Source: an uncultured Clostridia bacterium | GTDB lineage: Bacteria > Bacillota > Clostridia > Lachnospirales > Lachnospiraceae | Assembly: GCA_948467395.1 (NCBI GenBank) | Contig: CAOKDX010000002.1 | Coordinates: forward strand, 62,001 to 126,000 | DNA: 64,000 bases | Direction: 5' to 3' | Translations under genes and position numbers: made by a program | Notes under the pieces: generated by a model | What the model saw: the letters and a program-made list of their open reading frames with translations, nothing else | What the model was told of the DNA's origin: nothing | Database searches by the model: none | In this document: positions 42,419-51,823 of the stretch, piece after piece | Position numbering within the stretch: the stretch's first letter is position 1 | Layout: each line of letters opens with the position of its first letter

Positions 42419-43288
42419 ATGAAGAAACGCAGGAAGAAAAATTTTATCCATCCGAAAATATTATATATGTGCCTTTCCGTTATGTGTGTACTTCTGGTAC
42501 TCCTTTCGTTTAAATTTTCTGACCGCTTTTCTGCTGTAAAAACAGTGGTGGGGGATCTGATCTCACCCATGCAGAAAGGAATCAATACGGTAGGGCGTTC
42601 CATTTCGGACAAGCTGGAGCTTCTTTCCTCAAAGGAAGACCTCCAGGCCAAAAACAAAGAACTTCAGGAAAAACTGGATACGCTCAGTTACGCCAACAAA
42701 ATCCTCACCAGTGAAAACGCTGAGCTGGACAACCTACAGGAATTGTACAGGCTGGACAAAAAATACCCGGATTATCCCAAGGTGGCTGCCACGATCATCA
42801 GCCGCGACGGCAACAACTGGTTTAATGTGTTCTATATTGACAAGGGAAAAGACGATGGTGTTGATGTAGATATGAACGTCATCGCAGGCAATGGCCTTGT
42901 GGGGATTGTGTCGGAGGCAGGCAGGCACTATGCAAAAGTCCGCGCCATTATTGACGATAAGAGCAATGTCAGCGCCATGTTTGAATCCACTGGAGAGACC
43001 TGTATGGTAAAGGGAAATATGGAGACGATCTACCAGGGCTGTATAGATATTGAGATGATCAGCAATACCGCGAAGGTGAAGGAAGGGGATGAGGTTGTGA
43101 CATCCCATATCAGTGATAAGTTCCTGCCGGGCTTGTCCATCGGATATATAAAGGACATCACAACAGACAGTTCAAATCTTATGAAGACAGCGCACCTGAC
43201 ACCGGTGGTGAATTTTGACCAGTTGAACATGGTCCTTGTCATCACACAGCTAAAGGATGCTTCCGAGCTTGGAGAGATAACAAAATGA
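42419..43288 (+). CDS. mreC: Rod shape-determining protein MreC
   Basis: 289 residues from the ATG at 42419, after GGGGATAAG; an in-frame GTG at 42407 would lie inside the binding site. A cytoplasmic basic start, one membrane segment (about 15-35), a coiled coil (about 62-105, LSSKEDLQAKNKELQEKLDTL) and an extracellular beta-rich domain with NGLVGIVSEAGRHYAKVRAI. It is a scaffold linking MreB to PBP2 and RodA. Four-base overlap with mreD. Confidence 0.94.
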   Translation: MKKRRKKNFIHPKILYMCLSVMCVLLVLLSFKFSDRFSAVKTVVGDLISPMQKGINTVGRSISDKLELLSSKEDLQAKNKELQEKLDTLSYANKILTSENAELDNLQELYRLDKKYPDYPKVAATIISRDGNNWFNVFYIDKGKDDGVDVDMNVIAGNGLVGIVSEAGRHYAKVRAIIDDKSNVSAMFESTGETCMVKGNMETIYQGCIDIEMISNTAKVKEGDEVVTSHISDKFLPGLSIGYIKDITTDSSNLMKTAHLTPVVNFDQLNMVLVITQLKDASELGEITK

Positions 43289-43794
43289 TCAAAAGAAAAA
43301 TTGTTACCTTTATCACTATCATTGCGGCAATCTTACTGCAGACTACTATTTTCCGCAAGCTGGCCCTCTCCGATGTGGTGCCGAACCTGCTGCTGGTTGT
43401 GACCGTCACATATTCCTATCTCCGCGGCCGGACCTCCGGCCTGCTGACCGGTTTCCTGTGCGGCCTGCTGCTGGATTGTATATGCGGCAGTGTAGTGGGG
43501 CTTTATGCCTTTGTCATGATGACCATCGGATTTATTATTGGTTTCTGTCAGAAAATTTATTTTCGGAACAGTCTGGTACTTCCGCTGATCCTGATTGCTG
43601 GCAGTGATCTGATCTATGGCATCTATTATTATGTAACTGAATTTCTGATGCGGGGTAAACTGCATTTTACTTTTTATTTCATTCACAGGATTCTTCCTGA
43701 GATGGTGTATACTACTCTGGTGGGAATTGTGTTCTACCGGCTGATCGTATATTTTGAAACACGCATTACCAGAAAAAAAGAAGAGGAGGTATAG
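43285..43794 (+). CDS. mreD: Rod shape-determining protein MreD
   Basis: 169 residues, five to six membrane segments. Begins in the ATGA overlap with mreC. Family features include PNLLLVVTVTYSYLRGRTSGLLTGFLCGLLLD and the C-terminal basic tail ITRKKEEEV. It forms a membrane complex with MreC. Confidence 0.92.
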   Translation: MIKRKIVTFITIIAAILLQTTIFRKLALSDVVPNLLLVVTVTYSYLRGRTSGLLTGFLCGLLLDCICGSVVGLYAFVMMTIGFIIGFCQKIYFRNSLVLPLILIAGSDLIYGIYYYVTEFLMRGKLHFTFYFIHRILPEMVYTTLVGIVFYRLIVYFETRITRKKEEEV

Positions 43795-43796
43795 CT

Positions 43797-46658
43797 TTGC
43801 TCGACAGTGTACTTGATTATTTAAAGTCGATCGTTAAGTCCCGGCTGTTTGCCGTAGTTGTGTCATATGTTCTCTTATTCAGTCTTCTCATCGGCAGAAT
43901 GTTTTATCTACAGATCGTCAAGGGAGAGACTTATGATAAGCAGGCCACACTTCAGAAACAGAAAATAAAGACGGTAAAGAGCGCCAGAGGAAAAATTTAT
44001 GACAGCAAAGGAAAGCTGCTGGCGACGAATGAACAAAGATATGCCATCACCATAGAAGATTCCGGTGAGCTGAGGGATAATGTGTCGAAAAACGCCATGA
44101 TTCTTAAGTGCATCCGTCTTATGGAAAAAAACGGGGATGAACTGGAACTGGATTTTCCCATTGTTATGAACAGAAAGGGGAAATTCAAGTTCGCTGTCAG
44201 CAAATCCGCCGTTCTCCGTTTTAAGCGTGATATCTTCTTTACCAAGACCGTAGATCTTCTGACAGAGGAACAGCAGAAGATGACGGCGGCCCAGTGCTTT
44301 GAATATATCAGGACATCCGATTCCGTAAATAAAATCCGTTTCTTTGACCAGGAGAAGGAGACAGATATCGGCGTGGAGGATGCATTGAAAATTATGTCTG
44401 TCCGGTATGCGCTGATGATGAATACTTATTCCAAATATGAACCGATTTCCCTCAATTCCAATGTCTCTGCAAAAACAGTTGCGGCGGTTAAGGAAAATTC
44501 CGCTGATCTGCCCGGAGTCGAGGTCACATCCGAATTGAACAGGGTATACTATGACAGCAAATATTTTGCCCACATAATCGGCTATACGGGCACGATTTCT
44601 TCGGATACCCTGGCAGAAATGCAGGAGAAGGGCAATACGGAATACAATTCCACGGATCAGATCGGGAAGACTGGGATAGAGAAGGAATATGAGGATGAAC
44701 TGAAGGGAACCAAGGGCTCGGAAACCCTTCTAATCGACAGTGCCTCACGTATTGTCAGTACAAAGAAGACGAAGGATGCTGTGGCGGGAAATGATATCTA
44801 TCTGTCGATTGACGCAGATCTCCAGAAGGCTGCTTACCGGCTGGCGGAGAAGGAGATTGCCAGTATCCTGACCTCTAAGCTTGTGGATGGGAAAAGTCAT
44901 GGTACAAAAGGCAAAAAAGCATCGGGTATCCTTGTACCTATATATGATGTATATGATGCAATTCTTCAGAATAGTATTGTGGATGTCACGCATTTTTCCA
45001 AAGAGGACGCCACGGATCTGGAGAAATCAATTTATAACAGCTTTACTTCTTACAAGAAGACATCCATCAGCAGCATAAAAAGCAGGCTCACCTATACTGA
45101 CAAAACGGCAGGCAGGGATCTGTCAGACGCCATGGACAGTTATCTTGATTATATTTTTTCCATGCTAAGGGAAAATGAGGTGCTGAATACGAATACTATG
45201 GATACAACCAGCCAGGTTTATTCCAATTTTGTCAATGACAAGATAAGCCTGAGTGAGTTTCTGATCTATGGCATAAAAAATAACTGGATCAATCTCTCCA
45301 CCCTGGATGTCGGTGAGGATTATTACAGCTCCGAAGAGGTGTTTAAGAAAATCTGCGACTATATATTTGAGGAACTGACAGACGATGCCGCCTTTGACAA
45401 AAAGGTATATCATGTTATGGTGGACAGCGGCCGGATCAGCGGCCGGCAGATTTCCCTTCTTCTGTATGACCAGAAGGTATTGAAAGCGGATAAGGATACC
45501 TATGTCAAGCTTCAGACCGGAATGCTCAAGCCATATCATTTCCTGAAATCAAAAATACGTTCTCTGGAGATTCCGCCGGGAGATCTTGGACTGACGCCAT
45601 GCGCCGCTTCCGTGGTGATCACATCCGTCAAGACCGGGAAGGTTCTGGCTCTGGTTTCCTATCCGAGCTATGACAACAACAAATTTGCCAATACAGTGGA
45701 CAGCGATTACTATTCAAAGATCAGTACCAGCAGTGCGTCGGCTCTGTTGAACCGTGCCACCCAGCAGAAGGCGGCACCGGGATCCACTTTTAAGATGGTA
45801 TCGGCTACCGCCGCTTTGGGAGAAGGGATTATTAACACCTACTCCACAGTTCATGATGGCGTGAGATTTGAAAAAATTAATAAACCATGGCCCAAATGCT
45901 GGAGCAGCTATTCCCATGGAAACCTCAATGTGACACAGGCACTTCAGCATTCCTGCAATTACTTTTTCTATGAAATGGGATATCTTCTCGGCAACGGGCA
46001 CGACAATATTGTTGACAACGAAAAAGGCCTGAAGCGTCTGGAAAAATATGCCGGAATGTATGGTCTCACTGATAAATCCGGTATTGAACTGGCGGAGGCT
46101 TCGCCCTCTTTTTCCAATGAGGATATTGTCAGGTCTACCATTGGACAGGGCAGCAACAGTTACACGCCAGTACAGATGTCACGATATGTTACAACCCTGG
46201 CAAATGGGGACAACTGTTACGATCTCACACTGATTGACCGGTTTAAAAATACGGTGACAGGCAGCAACACGAAAAATTCAGCAAAGGTGAAGAAGGAGCT
46301 GGATGTATCCCAGACATCGCTTCAGGCCATCTGGACCGGTATGAGCCGGGTGGTCAGCAATGGCAGCATTTCTTCCCTGTTCCGTTCCGTCCCTGTCAAG
46401 GTGGCGGGAAAAACAGGAACTGCGGAAATCACCGCCAATGAGCCAAATCACGCATGGTTTGTAAGCTTTGCCCCGTATGAAAGCCCTGAGATCTCCGTTA
46501 CGGTTCAGATACCGAACGGCTTTACATCGTCGAACGCGGCTGAGCTTGCCAGCAATGTATATAAATATTATTTTAATAAGAGTCAGAAATCCAGAAAGTC
46601 CCTGCTGAACCAGAAGGTGAGTGACCCTGCACTGGGATCCAGCCGGAGGACTGATTAG
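43797..46658 (+). CDS. mrdA: Penicillin-binding protein 2 (elongation transpeptidase) with long insertion
   Basis: 953 residues from a TTG at 43797, six bases after AGAGGAGGT. Class B PBP for side-wall synthesis. One membrane segment (about 17-36), a dimerisation region (SARGKIYDSKGKLLATNEQRYAI) and the transpeptidase domain with S663-TFK, SCN near 719 and KTG near 871 are present. PBP2 proteins are often 600-720 residues; here about 230 residues (roughly 360-590) are inserted between the regions, rich in Asp, Lys and Tyr and without a recognised motif. It sits with mreBCD and before minCDE-rodA. Confidence 0.93.
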   Translation: MLDSVLDYLKSIVKSRLFAVVVSYVLLFSLLIGRMFYLQIVKGETYDKQATLQKQKIKTVKSARGKIYDSKGKLLATNEQRYAITIEDSGELRDNVSKNAMILKCIRLMEKNGDELELDFPIVMNRKGKFKFAVSKSAVLRFKRDIFFTKTVDLLTEEQQKMTAAQCFEYIRTSDSVNKIRFFDQEKETDIGVEDALKIMSVRYALMMNTYSKYEPISLNSNVSAKTVAAVKENSADLPGVEVTSELNRVYYDSKYFAHIIGYTGTISSDTLAEMQEKGNTEYNSTDQIGKTGIEKEYEDELKGTKGSETLLIDSASRIVSTKKTKDAVAGNDIYLSIDADLQKAAYRLAEKEIASILTSKLVDGKSHGTKGKKASGILVPIYDVYDAILQNSIVDVTHFSKEDATDLEKSIYNSFTSYKKTSISSIKSRLTYTDKTAGRDLSDAMDSYLDYIFSMLRENEVLNTNTMDTTSQVYSNFVNDKISLSEFLIYGIKNNWINLSTLDVGEDYYSSEEVFKKICDYIFEELTDDAAFDKKVYHVMVDSGRISGRQISLLLYDQKVLKADKDTYVKLQTGMLKPYHFLKSKIRSLEIPPGDLGLTPCAASVVITSVKTGKVLALVSYPSYDNNKFANTVDSDYYSKISTSSASALLNRATQQKAAPGSTFKMVSATAALGEGIINTYSTVHDGVRFEKINKPWPKCWSSYSHGNLNVTQALQHSCNYFFYEMGYLLGNGHDNIVDNEKGLKRLEKYAGMYGLTDKSGIELAEASPSFSNEDIVRSTIGQGSNSYTPVQMSRYVTTLANGDNCYDLTLIDRFKNTVTGSNTKNSAKVKKELDVSQTSLQAIWTGMSRVVSNGSISSLFRSVPVKVAGKTGTAEITANEPNHAWFVSFAPYESPEISVTVQIPNGFTSSNAAELASNVYKYYFNKSQKSRKSLLNQKVSDPALGSSRRTD

Positions 46659-46673
46659 AGGGGGAAATAAGTT

Positions 46674-47339
46674 ATGAAAAAGACACCTGTTGTCATCAAG
46701 GGAAATAAATCTGGTATACGCATCATATTGGATTCAGAGCTGTCGTTTCCGGAACTTTTAGAGGAAGTGGAGAAAAAATTTATGGACAGCGCAGATTTTC
46801 TCGGAGATGCAAGGGTGGCTGTTTCTCTGGAGGGACGGGAACTCTCGGCGGAAGAGGAGGCGGTCCTGCTGCAATGCATTTCGGATCATTCCCGGCTGCG
46901 TGTGGTCTGTCTGATCGACCATGACAAAATGCAGGAGGAATATTTTACCCAGACGCTGAATGACCGGCTGATGCAGATGAATATTAACACCGGACAGTTC
47001 TTTAAGGGCAATCTGCGGTCCGGGCAGGTGATGGAATTCGAGACGAGTATTGTGATACTGGGGGATGTCAATGCCGGCGCCCAGGTAGTATCCACAGGAA
47101 ATGTCATTATACTGGGGGCACTGAACGGAACCGTATACGCCGGCGCTTCCGGAAAAGAAAACTGCTTTGTCGTGGCGCTGAAGATGAATCCGGTCCAGAT
47201 CCGCATTGGCGATGTGATCGCCCGCTGTGCGGACGAAAAGAAGGCTCCGCCGAAGGAACCGCAGATTGCCTATCTGGAAGAAGATACCATCTATGTCGAT
47301 GCCATTTCAAGACAGACGCTGTCAGACATAAAATGTTAG
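46674..47339 (+). CDS. minC: Septum site-determining protein MinC
   Basis: 221 residues, after GGGGGAAATAAGTT. Inhibits FtsZ assembly away from midcell. The N-terminal domain (KTPVVIKGNKSGIRIILDSEL) is followed by the beta-helix C-terminal domain (LRSGQVMEFETSIVILGDVNAGAQV, GNVIILGALNGTVYAGA) that binds MinD. Immediately upstream of minD. Confidence 0.93.
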   Translation: MKKTPVVIKGNKSGIRIILDSELSFPELLEEVEKKFMDSADFLGDARVAVSLEGRELSAEEEAVLLQCISDHSRLRVVCLIDHDKMQEEYFTQTLNDRLMQMNINTGQFFKGNLRSGQVMEFETSIVILGDVNAGAQVVSTGNVIILGALNGTVYAGASGKENCFVVALKMNPVQIRIGDVIARCADEKKAPPKEPQIAYLEEDTIYVDAISRQTLSDIKC

Positions 47340-47394
47340 GATCAGGTTTGTTATCTCCCATTTAGGAGAATAATATATATTTGGAGGATGAAAA

Positions 47395-48183
47395 ATGAGT
47401 GAAGTAATTGTTATAACATCAGGTAAGGGCGGAGTAGGTAAAACTACGACAACTGCCAATGTGGGTACAGGTCTTGCGAAAGAGGGGAAGAAAGTAGTAC
47501 TGATCGACACAGATATAGGTCTGCGCAATCTTGATGTGGTAATGGGACTGGAAAACCGGATCGTCTACAATCTGGTGGATGTGATTGAGGGAAACTGCCG
47601 GATTAAACAGGCTCTGATCAAAGATAAGAGATATCCCAATCTGTATCTTCTCCCATCCGCACAGACCCGTGACAAAACAGCGGTAAATCCGGAACAGATG
47701 ACCAAGCTCACGGCTGAGCTTAAGGAAGAATTTGATTACATACTGCTCGACTGCCCGGCAGGCATCGAGCAGGGATTTAAGAACGCCATTGCCGGTGCCG
47801 ACAGGGCGATCGTAGTTACTACCCCGGAGGTATCCGCTGTCCGCGACGCAGACCGGATCATCGGACTGCTTGAGGCCAACGAGATTGGCAGGACGGAGCT
47901 TATTGTAAACCGTCTGCGGGCCGATATGGTGAAACGGGGCGATATGATGTCAAGTGATGATGTAGTGGAAATCCTTGCCATTGATCTTCTCGGTATTGTA
48001 CCGGATGATGAAAATATTGTGGTATCCACCAATCAGGGCGAACCGCTGGTGGGGAGCAATACGATGGCTGGACAAGCATATGCCAATGTTTGTCGGCGCA
48101 TAATGGGAGAGGAAGTACCGTTCCTGGATCTGTTCCAGAAAAATGGATTCTTTTCCAAGATAAAAAATAAATTCAAAAGCTAA
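47395..48183 (+). CDS. minD: Septum site-determining ATPase MinD
   Basis: 262 residues, with TTGGAGG upstream. Deviant Walker A SGKGGVGKTTTTANVG near residues 9-24, ATPase switch VLIDTDIGLRNLDVVMGLE, and a C-terminal amphipathic membrane-targeting helix (FFSKIKNKFKS). It recruits MinC to the membrane and cycles under MinE. A small TCTCC/GGAGA hairpin (47354-47369) precedes the gene. Confidence 0.96.
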   Translation: MSEVIVITSGKGGVGKTTTTANVGTGLAKEGKKVVLIDTDIGLRNLDVVMGLENRIVYNLVDVIEGNCRIKQALIKDKRYPNLYLLPSAQTRDKTAVNPEQMTKLTAELKEEFDYILLDCPAGIEQGFKNAIAGADRAIVVTTPEVSAVRDADRIIGLLEANEIGRTELIVNRLRADMVKRGDMMSSDDVVEILAIDLLGIVPDDENIVVSTNQGEPLVGSNTMAGQAYANVCRRIMGEEVPFLDLFQKNGFFSKIKNKFKS

Positions 48184-48197
48184 GGAGAGGAATACAT

Positions 48198-48476
48198 ATG
48201 GGATTTGCAGATTTTTTTAGAAAAAAATCTTCCAGTAATGTGGCAAAGGACAGATTAAAAATGGTTCTTGTCTCGGACCGCGCCAACTGTTCGCCAGAGA
48301 TAATGGAACAGATAAAGAATGATATCATTCAGGTAATATCAAAATACGTGGAAATCGACATAGACGGACTGGATATCAAGATAGAGCAGACAGAGTCTGA
48401 AAATATGAATGGTATGGTGCCGGCTCTGTTTGCAAACATTCCGATCAAGGATATGAAACACAGCAGTCCGAACTAA
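48198..48476 (+). CDS. minE: Cell division topological specificity factor MinE
   Basis: 92 residues, AAGGAGAGG upstream. The N-terminal anti-MinCD helix region (SNVAKDRLKMVLVSDRANCSPEIMEQIKNDI) and the C-terminal topological domain are both present. A full MinCDE set implies pole-to-pole oscillation rather than the DivIVA-MinJ system, though divIVA is also present at 53858. Confidence 0.94.
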   Translation: MGFADFFRKKSSSNVAKDRLKMVLVSDRANCSPEIMEQIKNDIIQVISKYVEIDIDGLDIKIEQTESENMNGMVPALFANIPIKDMKHSSPN

Positions 48477-48511
48477 GAAAACGTGAGATTATAAAAGAGG
48501 CGGGATTGAAC

Positions 48512-49684
48512 ATGCGGGAAAAAATACAGCAATGGTTTCAGATTAAACGGTATAATTGGAAGAATTATGATATTTCTTTGGTTGTAGTAGTCCTTATGCT
48601 GACTATGATTAGTTCGTTCATTCTCTCACTGGTGCAGCCGCATTTCTCACTGATCCGGCAGGCATTCAGCATTACGGCAGGGCTATTTATCATCGCTGTG
48701 TTTTCAATTATAGATTATCACGATCTCTGTCTGTATGCACCGGTTATCTATATTCTGTCAACACTGATGGCAGCGGCTACCAAGCTGTCCCCTCTGGGAG
48801 CAAATCAGGGTACGAATTCTTACCGGTGGCTGAATATCAAAGGATTTATATTTCAGCCGTCAGAATTGTGCAAGCTGGCAGTGATACTTGCCCTGGCAGT
48901 ATTTTTCAACCGGGTCAGGGAAAAGAAGCTGCAGAGCTTCCGCAACTTCTTCCTGGCGTGTCTGATCGCACTGATTCCCACAGCTTTTATACTGATCCAG
49001 TCCGACCTTTCCTCCAGCATCGTAATCGTAATGATTCTTGTAATGATGCTGGCCTGTTCCGGGATCGGTTACCGCATTCTCGGCTCTGTGGCGGCAGTCG
49101 TCGTACCGGTATTTGCCTTTTTATTCTGGTATATCCAGCAGCCTAATCAAAAGCTGTTCACCGGAAGCCGCCGGTATCAGCTGAACCGTATCCTGGCCTG
49201 GCTGCATCCCGAGGGACATGAGCTGGGAGCGATGTACCAGCAGAACAACTCTGTGTTATCCATTGCTTCTGGAAAGTTATATGGGAAACTTCTGGAAGGG
49301 GATGAGGCAACCAGAAACTATTCTCTGGTGGATGTAACGGAAAGTGATTTTATCTGGACGCCTCTCAGTGAGGAGTTTGGATTTATTGGCTGCCTATTCG
49401 TGCTCGCCCTGTTATCTGTCGTTATCATTAAATGTTTTTTAAAGGCGAAGAACGCCAGGGATTATATGGGGATGCTGATTGCCGTAGGAATCGGTTCCTT
49501 GTTTTTCATTCAGATTTTTATCAATATTGGGGTGACAACATCATTGCTGCCAAATACGGGTCTGCCGCTGCCATTTTTGAGCAATGGCATGACATCGCTT
49601 TTCGGCAATATGATGGCAGTGGGTATTTTGCTAAATATTGGCATTCAGCCAAACAGGGGAAGCAGTAATTTTGAGATCCATTAA
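48512..49684 (+). CDS. rodA: RodA/FtsW SEDS peptidoglycan glycosyltransferase
   Basis: 390 residues from the ATG at 48512; an in-frame TTG at 48506 is less likely given AGAGGCGGGA spacing. Ten membrane segments. SEDS features are visible: GANQGTNSYRWLNIKGFIFQPSE, a long loop with the catalytic-Asp type sequence, and LLPNTGLPLPFLSNGMTSLFGNM near the end. Its place with mreBCD-mrdA-min genes supports the elongasome role (RodA) over FtsW or SpoVE. Confidence 0.92.
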   Translation: MREKIQQWFQIKRYNWKNYDISLVVVVLMLTMISSFILSLVQPHFSLIRQAFSITAGLFIIAVFSIIDYHDLCLYAPVIYILSTLMAAATKLSPLGANQGTNSYRWLNIKGFIFQPSELCKLAVILALAVFFNRVREKKLQSFRNFFLACLIALIPTAFILIQSDLSSSIVIVMILVMMLACSGIGYRILGSVAAVVVPVFAFLFWYIQQPNQKLFTGSRRYQLNRILAWLHPEGHELGAMYQQNNSVLSIASGKLYGKLLEGDEATRNYSLVDVTESDFIWTPLSEEFGFIGCLFVLALLSVVIIKCFLKAKNARDYMGMLIAVGIGSLFFIQIFINIGVTTSLLPNTGLPLPFLSNGMTSLFGNMMAVGILLNIGIQPNRGSSNFEIH

Positions 49685-49707
49685 AATAGAAGAAAGGGGA
49701 CTATATA

Positions 49708-50106
49708 ATGAATATTGGGTTAATTGCACACGATTCAAAGAAAATCCTGATGCAGAATTTCTGTATCGCCTACAGAGGGATTTTGAACAAACACACGATC
49801 TATGCAACAGGGACAACAGGAAGGCTGATTGAAGAGGTGACCAATCTCACTATCCACAAATACCTGGCAGGACATTTGGGTGGAGAGAAGCAGCTGGGGG
49901 CGCAGATCGAGAGCAACGATATGGACTTGGTAATCTTTCTTCGCGATGCACTGACCCCCAAAATGCACGAGCCGGATGCAGATCCTGTGTTTCGTCTCTG
50001 TGATATACATAATATCCCCCTGGCCACCAATGTGGCCACTGCCGAATTGTTAGTGAAGGCTCTGGAGCGCGGCGACCTGGACTGGCGGGAGCTGGTTCGT
50101 ATGTAG
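49708..50106 (+). CDS. mgsA: Methylglyoxal synthase with altered catalytic position
   Basis: 132 residues, AAGAAAGGGG upstream. Converts dihydroxyacetone phosphate to methylglyoxal and phosphate. Family residues H8-D9 (AHDSKK), TGTTG, D80 (FLRDAL), H87 and D90 (HEPD) match the E. coli enzyme's H19, D20, D91, H98 and D101. The catalytic-base segment, GGDQQ with D71 in E. coli, reads GGEKQ with E60 here. It follows rodA after 23 bases and ends at a hairpin. Confidence 0.9.
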   Translation: MNIGLIAHDSKKILMQNFCIAYRGILNKHTIYATGTTGRLIEEVTNLTIHKYLAGHLGGEKQLGAQIESNDMDLVIFLRDALTPKMHEPDADPVFRLCDIHNIPLATNVATAELLVKALERGDLDWRELVRM

Positions 50107-50138
50107 GCGGCGTTTATTTGTTGCTTAAAGTACGCCGC
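50107..50138 (+). terminator. Terminator after mgsA
   Basis: GCGGCGT (50107-50113) pairs with ACGCCGC (50132-50138), followed by TTTGTATTTT. It lies between convergent genes. Confidence 0.75.
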
Positions 50139-50154
50139 TTTGTATTTTGCCGTA

Positions 50155-50349
50155 CTAATTTCCTATTCTGCCAAGATAGCTGAGAGCGTATAATCCGCAT
50201 ACACCAATGACAGCATAGATAATGCGGGATATGATCGTCATACTGCCGCAGATGAAGGCAACGAGATCCAGCCCGAAGAAACCGACCAGCCCCCAATTGA
50301 CGGCACCGATCACGACTAAGATCAATACTGTATAATCTAATCCTTTCAT
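50155..50349 (-). CDS. DUF378 small membrane protein
   Basis: 64 residues with two membrane segments (about 5-24 and 38-58) and the family sequence LDYTVLILVVIGAVNWGLVGFFGLDLVA. AAAGGAGG lies seven bases before the ATG. Homologues such as Bacillus YuzA have no known function. It is a single gene, divergent from the HlyD-like gene. Confidence 0.88.
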   Translation of the reverse strand: MKGLDYTVLILVVIGAVNWGLVGFFGLDLVAFICGSMTIISRIIYAVIGVCGLYALSYLGRIGN

Positions 50350-50427
50350 TGTGCAACCTCCTTTTCAATTAGTGTTGCGGAAATGGGAAAAATTATGCAT
50401 GATAATGCTAAGAGAGGAGAGAAGTTT

Positions 50428-51801
50428 ATGGCATCCAGAAAAGTTGTACCAATGAAAAAACGTTTTCGTCCGAATCTGGCAATGTTCATTTTCTTTCTTA
50501 TCATTATCTATATCGTTGTCCTTACCTGGGGTTATCTGACAGATGAACATATCTCCATCTATGAGGTGAATACTACGAGGATTTCGGACGATTCTCCTCT
50601 TTATGGGTTCATTCTACGTTCTGAAGAGGTAGTGACAACAGACAAAGAGGGCTATATCAATTACTATAATGCAGAGGGAAACCGGGTGGGGACAGGAGAT
50701 GTCGTCTACACGCTGGATACCAACGGAGAAGTCAGCAGTATGCTGGAAAAATTGCAGCAGTCAGATAAAAATAAAGAGAGCATCACGGCTATGCGGGAAG
50801 TTATCGCCTCTTTTCAGAACAATTTTTCTCTGTCTACATATTCCCAGGTGCAAAATCTAAAGTATGATATCAACAATGTTTTTTTCGAAAAAAGTAATGG
50901 CAATCTGTACAGTGACCTGAATAAGGCGCTGAAATCCGCCGGGCAGGATAAGAGCTTTACCAAATATACATCGGCGAAAAACGGCATTCTATCCTACTCC
51001 GTTGATGGATTTGAAAATACGAAAAGAGAAGATATCTCTCCGGAAATCTTAGACCAGTTTGCCCAGACGGCAAGAAAACAGACTTGGACATCGGAACTTC
51101 TGCCAGCCGGAAGTCCAGCCTATAAATTGATAACCGACAATACCTGGTCACTGACGGCACAGCTAAATAACGATTATTATGAGCGACTGAAGGATCTGGA
51201 TACGGTCCGGATCACCATCTCCAAAGATGGGATCTCCCTGAATGCAGCGGTAGAATTGTGGGATCAGGGCGATATCCATTATGTGAGCCTGACAACCTCC
51301 CGTTTTATGGAACGGTATCTCAACGATCGTTTTTTGCAGTTTGAATTCAATCTAAAGACAGCGGAGGGGTTGAAAATACCAAATAGTTCCATGCTGAAGA
51401 AGGATTATTTTATACTTCCGCCAGAGGTGATTACCAGAGGAGATGAGGGGAACGGGATTGTCAAGCAGGTCAGAACAGAAGAGGGGAAAATAACAAAGCA
51501 GTTTACTTCCCTGGGTAATTATTTTTTAATCAATGAAAAATATTATGTGGACAGCAGTGTCGTCACTGGCGGGGACGTAGTGATGAACCATAGTACTGGG
51601 GAGGATTTCATCGTCAGTTCCACCGAACCACTGAAAGGCGTCTATTGTGTGAATGAGGGATTCTGTGAATTCCGGCCTGTGGATATCCTGTATCAGAATA
51701 AAGAATATACCATTGTATCGGATTCAACCACAGGCGGCCTGTCGGCATTTGACCATATTGTAGTAGACCCATCTGCGCTGAGTGACGATGATTTTATATA
51801 A
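50428..51801 (+). CDS. HlyD-like single-pass membrane protein in the division cluster
   Basis: 457 residues from the ATG at 50428, after AGAGGAGAG. A basic N-terminus, one membrane segment (about 18-37) and an extracellular part. It holds a biotinyl/lipoyl-like hairpin (GYINYYNAEGNRVGTGDVVYTLD), a mostly helical stretch (about 95-165) and beta-rich C-terminal modules, in the manner of HlyD membrane-fusion proteins. No transporter gene is nearby, so the efflux annotation commonly given is doubtful. It always seems to precede yggS-sepF in related genomes; a wall or division role is possible. Confidence 0.75.
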   Translation: MASRKVVPMKKRFRPNLAMFIFFLIIIYIVVLTWGYLTDEHISIYEVNTTRISDDSPLYGFILRSEEVVTTDKEGYINYYNAEGNRVGTGDVVYTLDTNGEVSSMLEKLQQSDKNKESITAMREVIASFQNNFSLSTYSQVQNLKYDINNVFFEKSNGNLYSDLNKALKSAGQDKSFTKYTSAKNGILSYSVDGFENTKREDISPEILDQFAQTARKQTWTSELLPAGSPAYKLITDNTWSLTAQLNNDYYERLKDLDTVRITISKDGISLNAAVELWDQGDIHYVSLTTSRFMERYLNDRFLQFEFNLKTAEGLKIPNSSMLKKDYFILPPEVITRGDEGNGIVKQVRTEEGKITKQFTSLGNYFLINEKYYVDSSVVTGGDVVMNHSTGEDFIVSSTEPLKGVYCVNEGFCEFRPVDILYQNKEYTIVSDSTTGGLSAFDHIVVDPSALSDDDFI

Positions 51802-51823
51802 TTTTTTGAGAGGATGACAGAGA

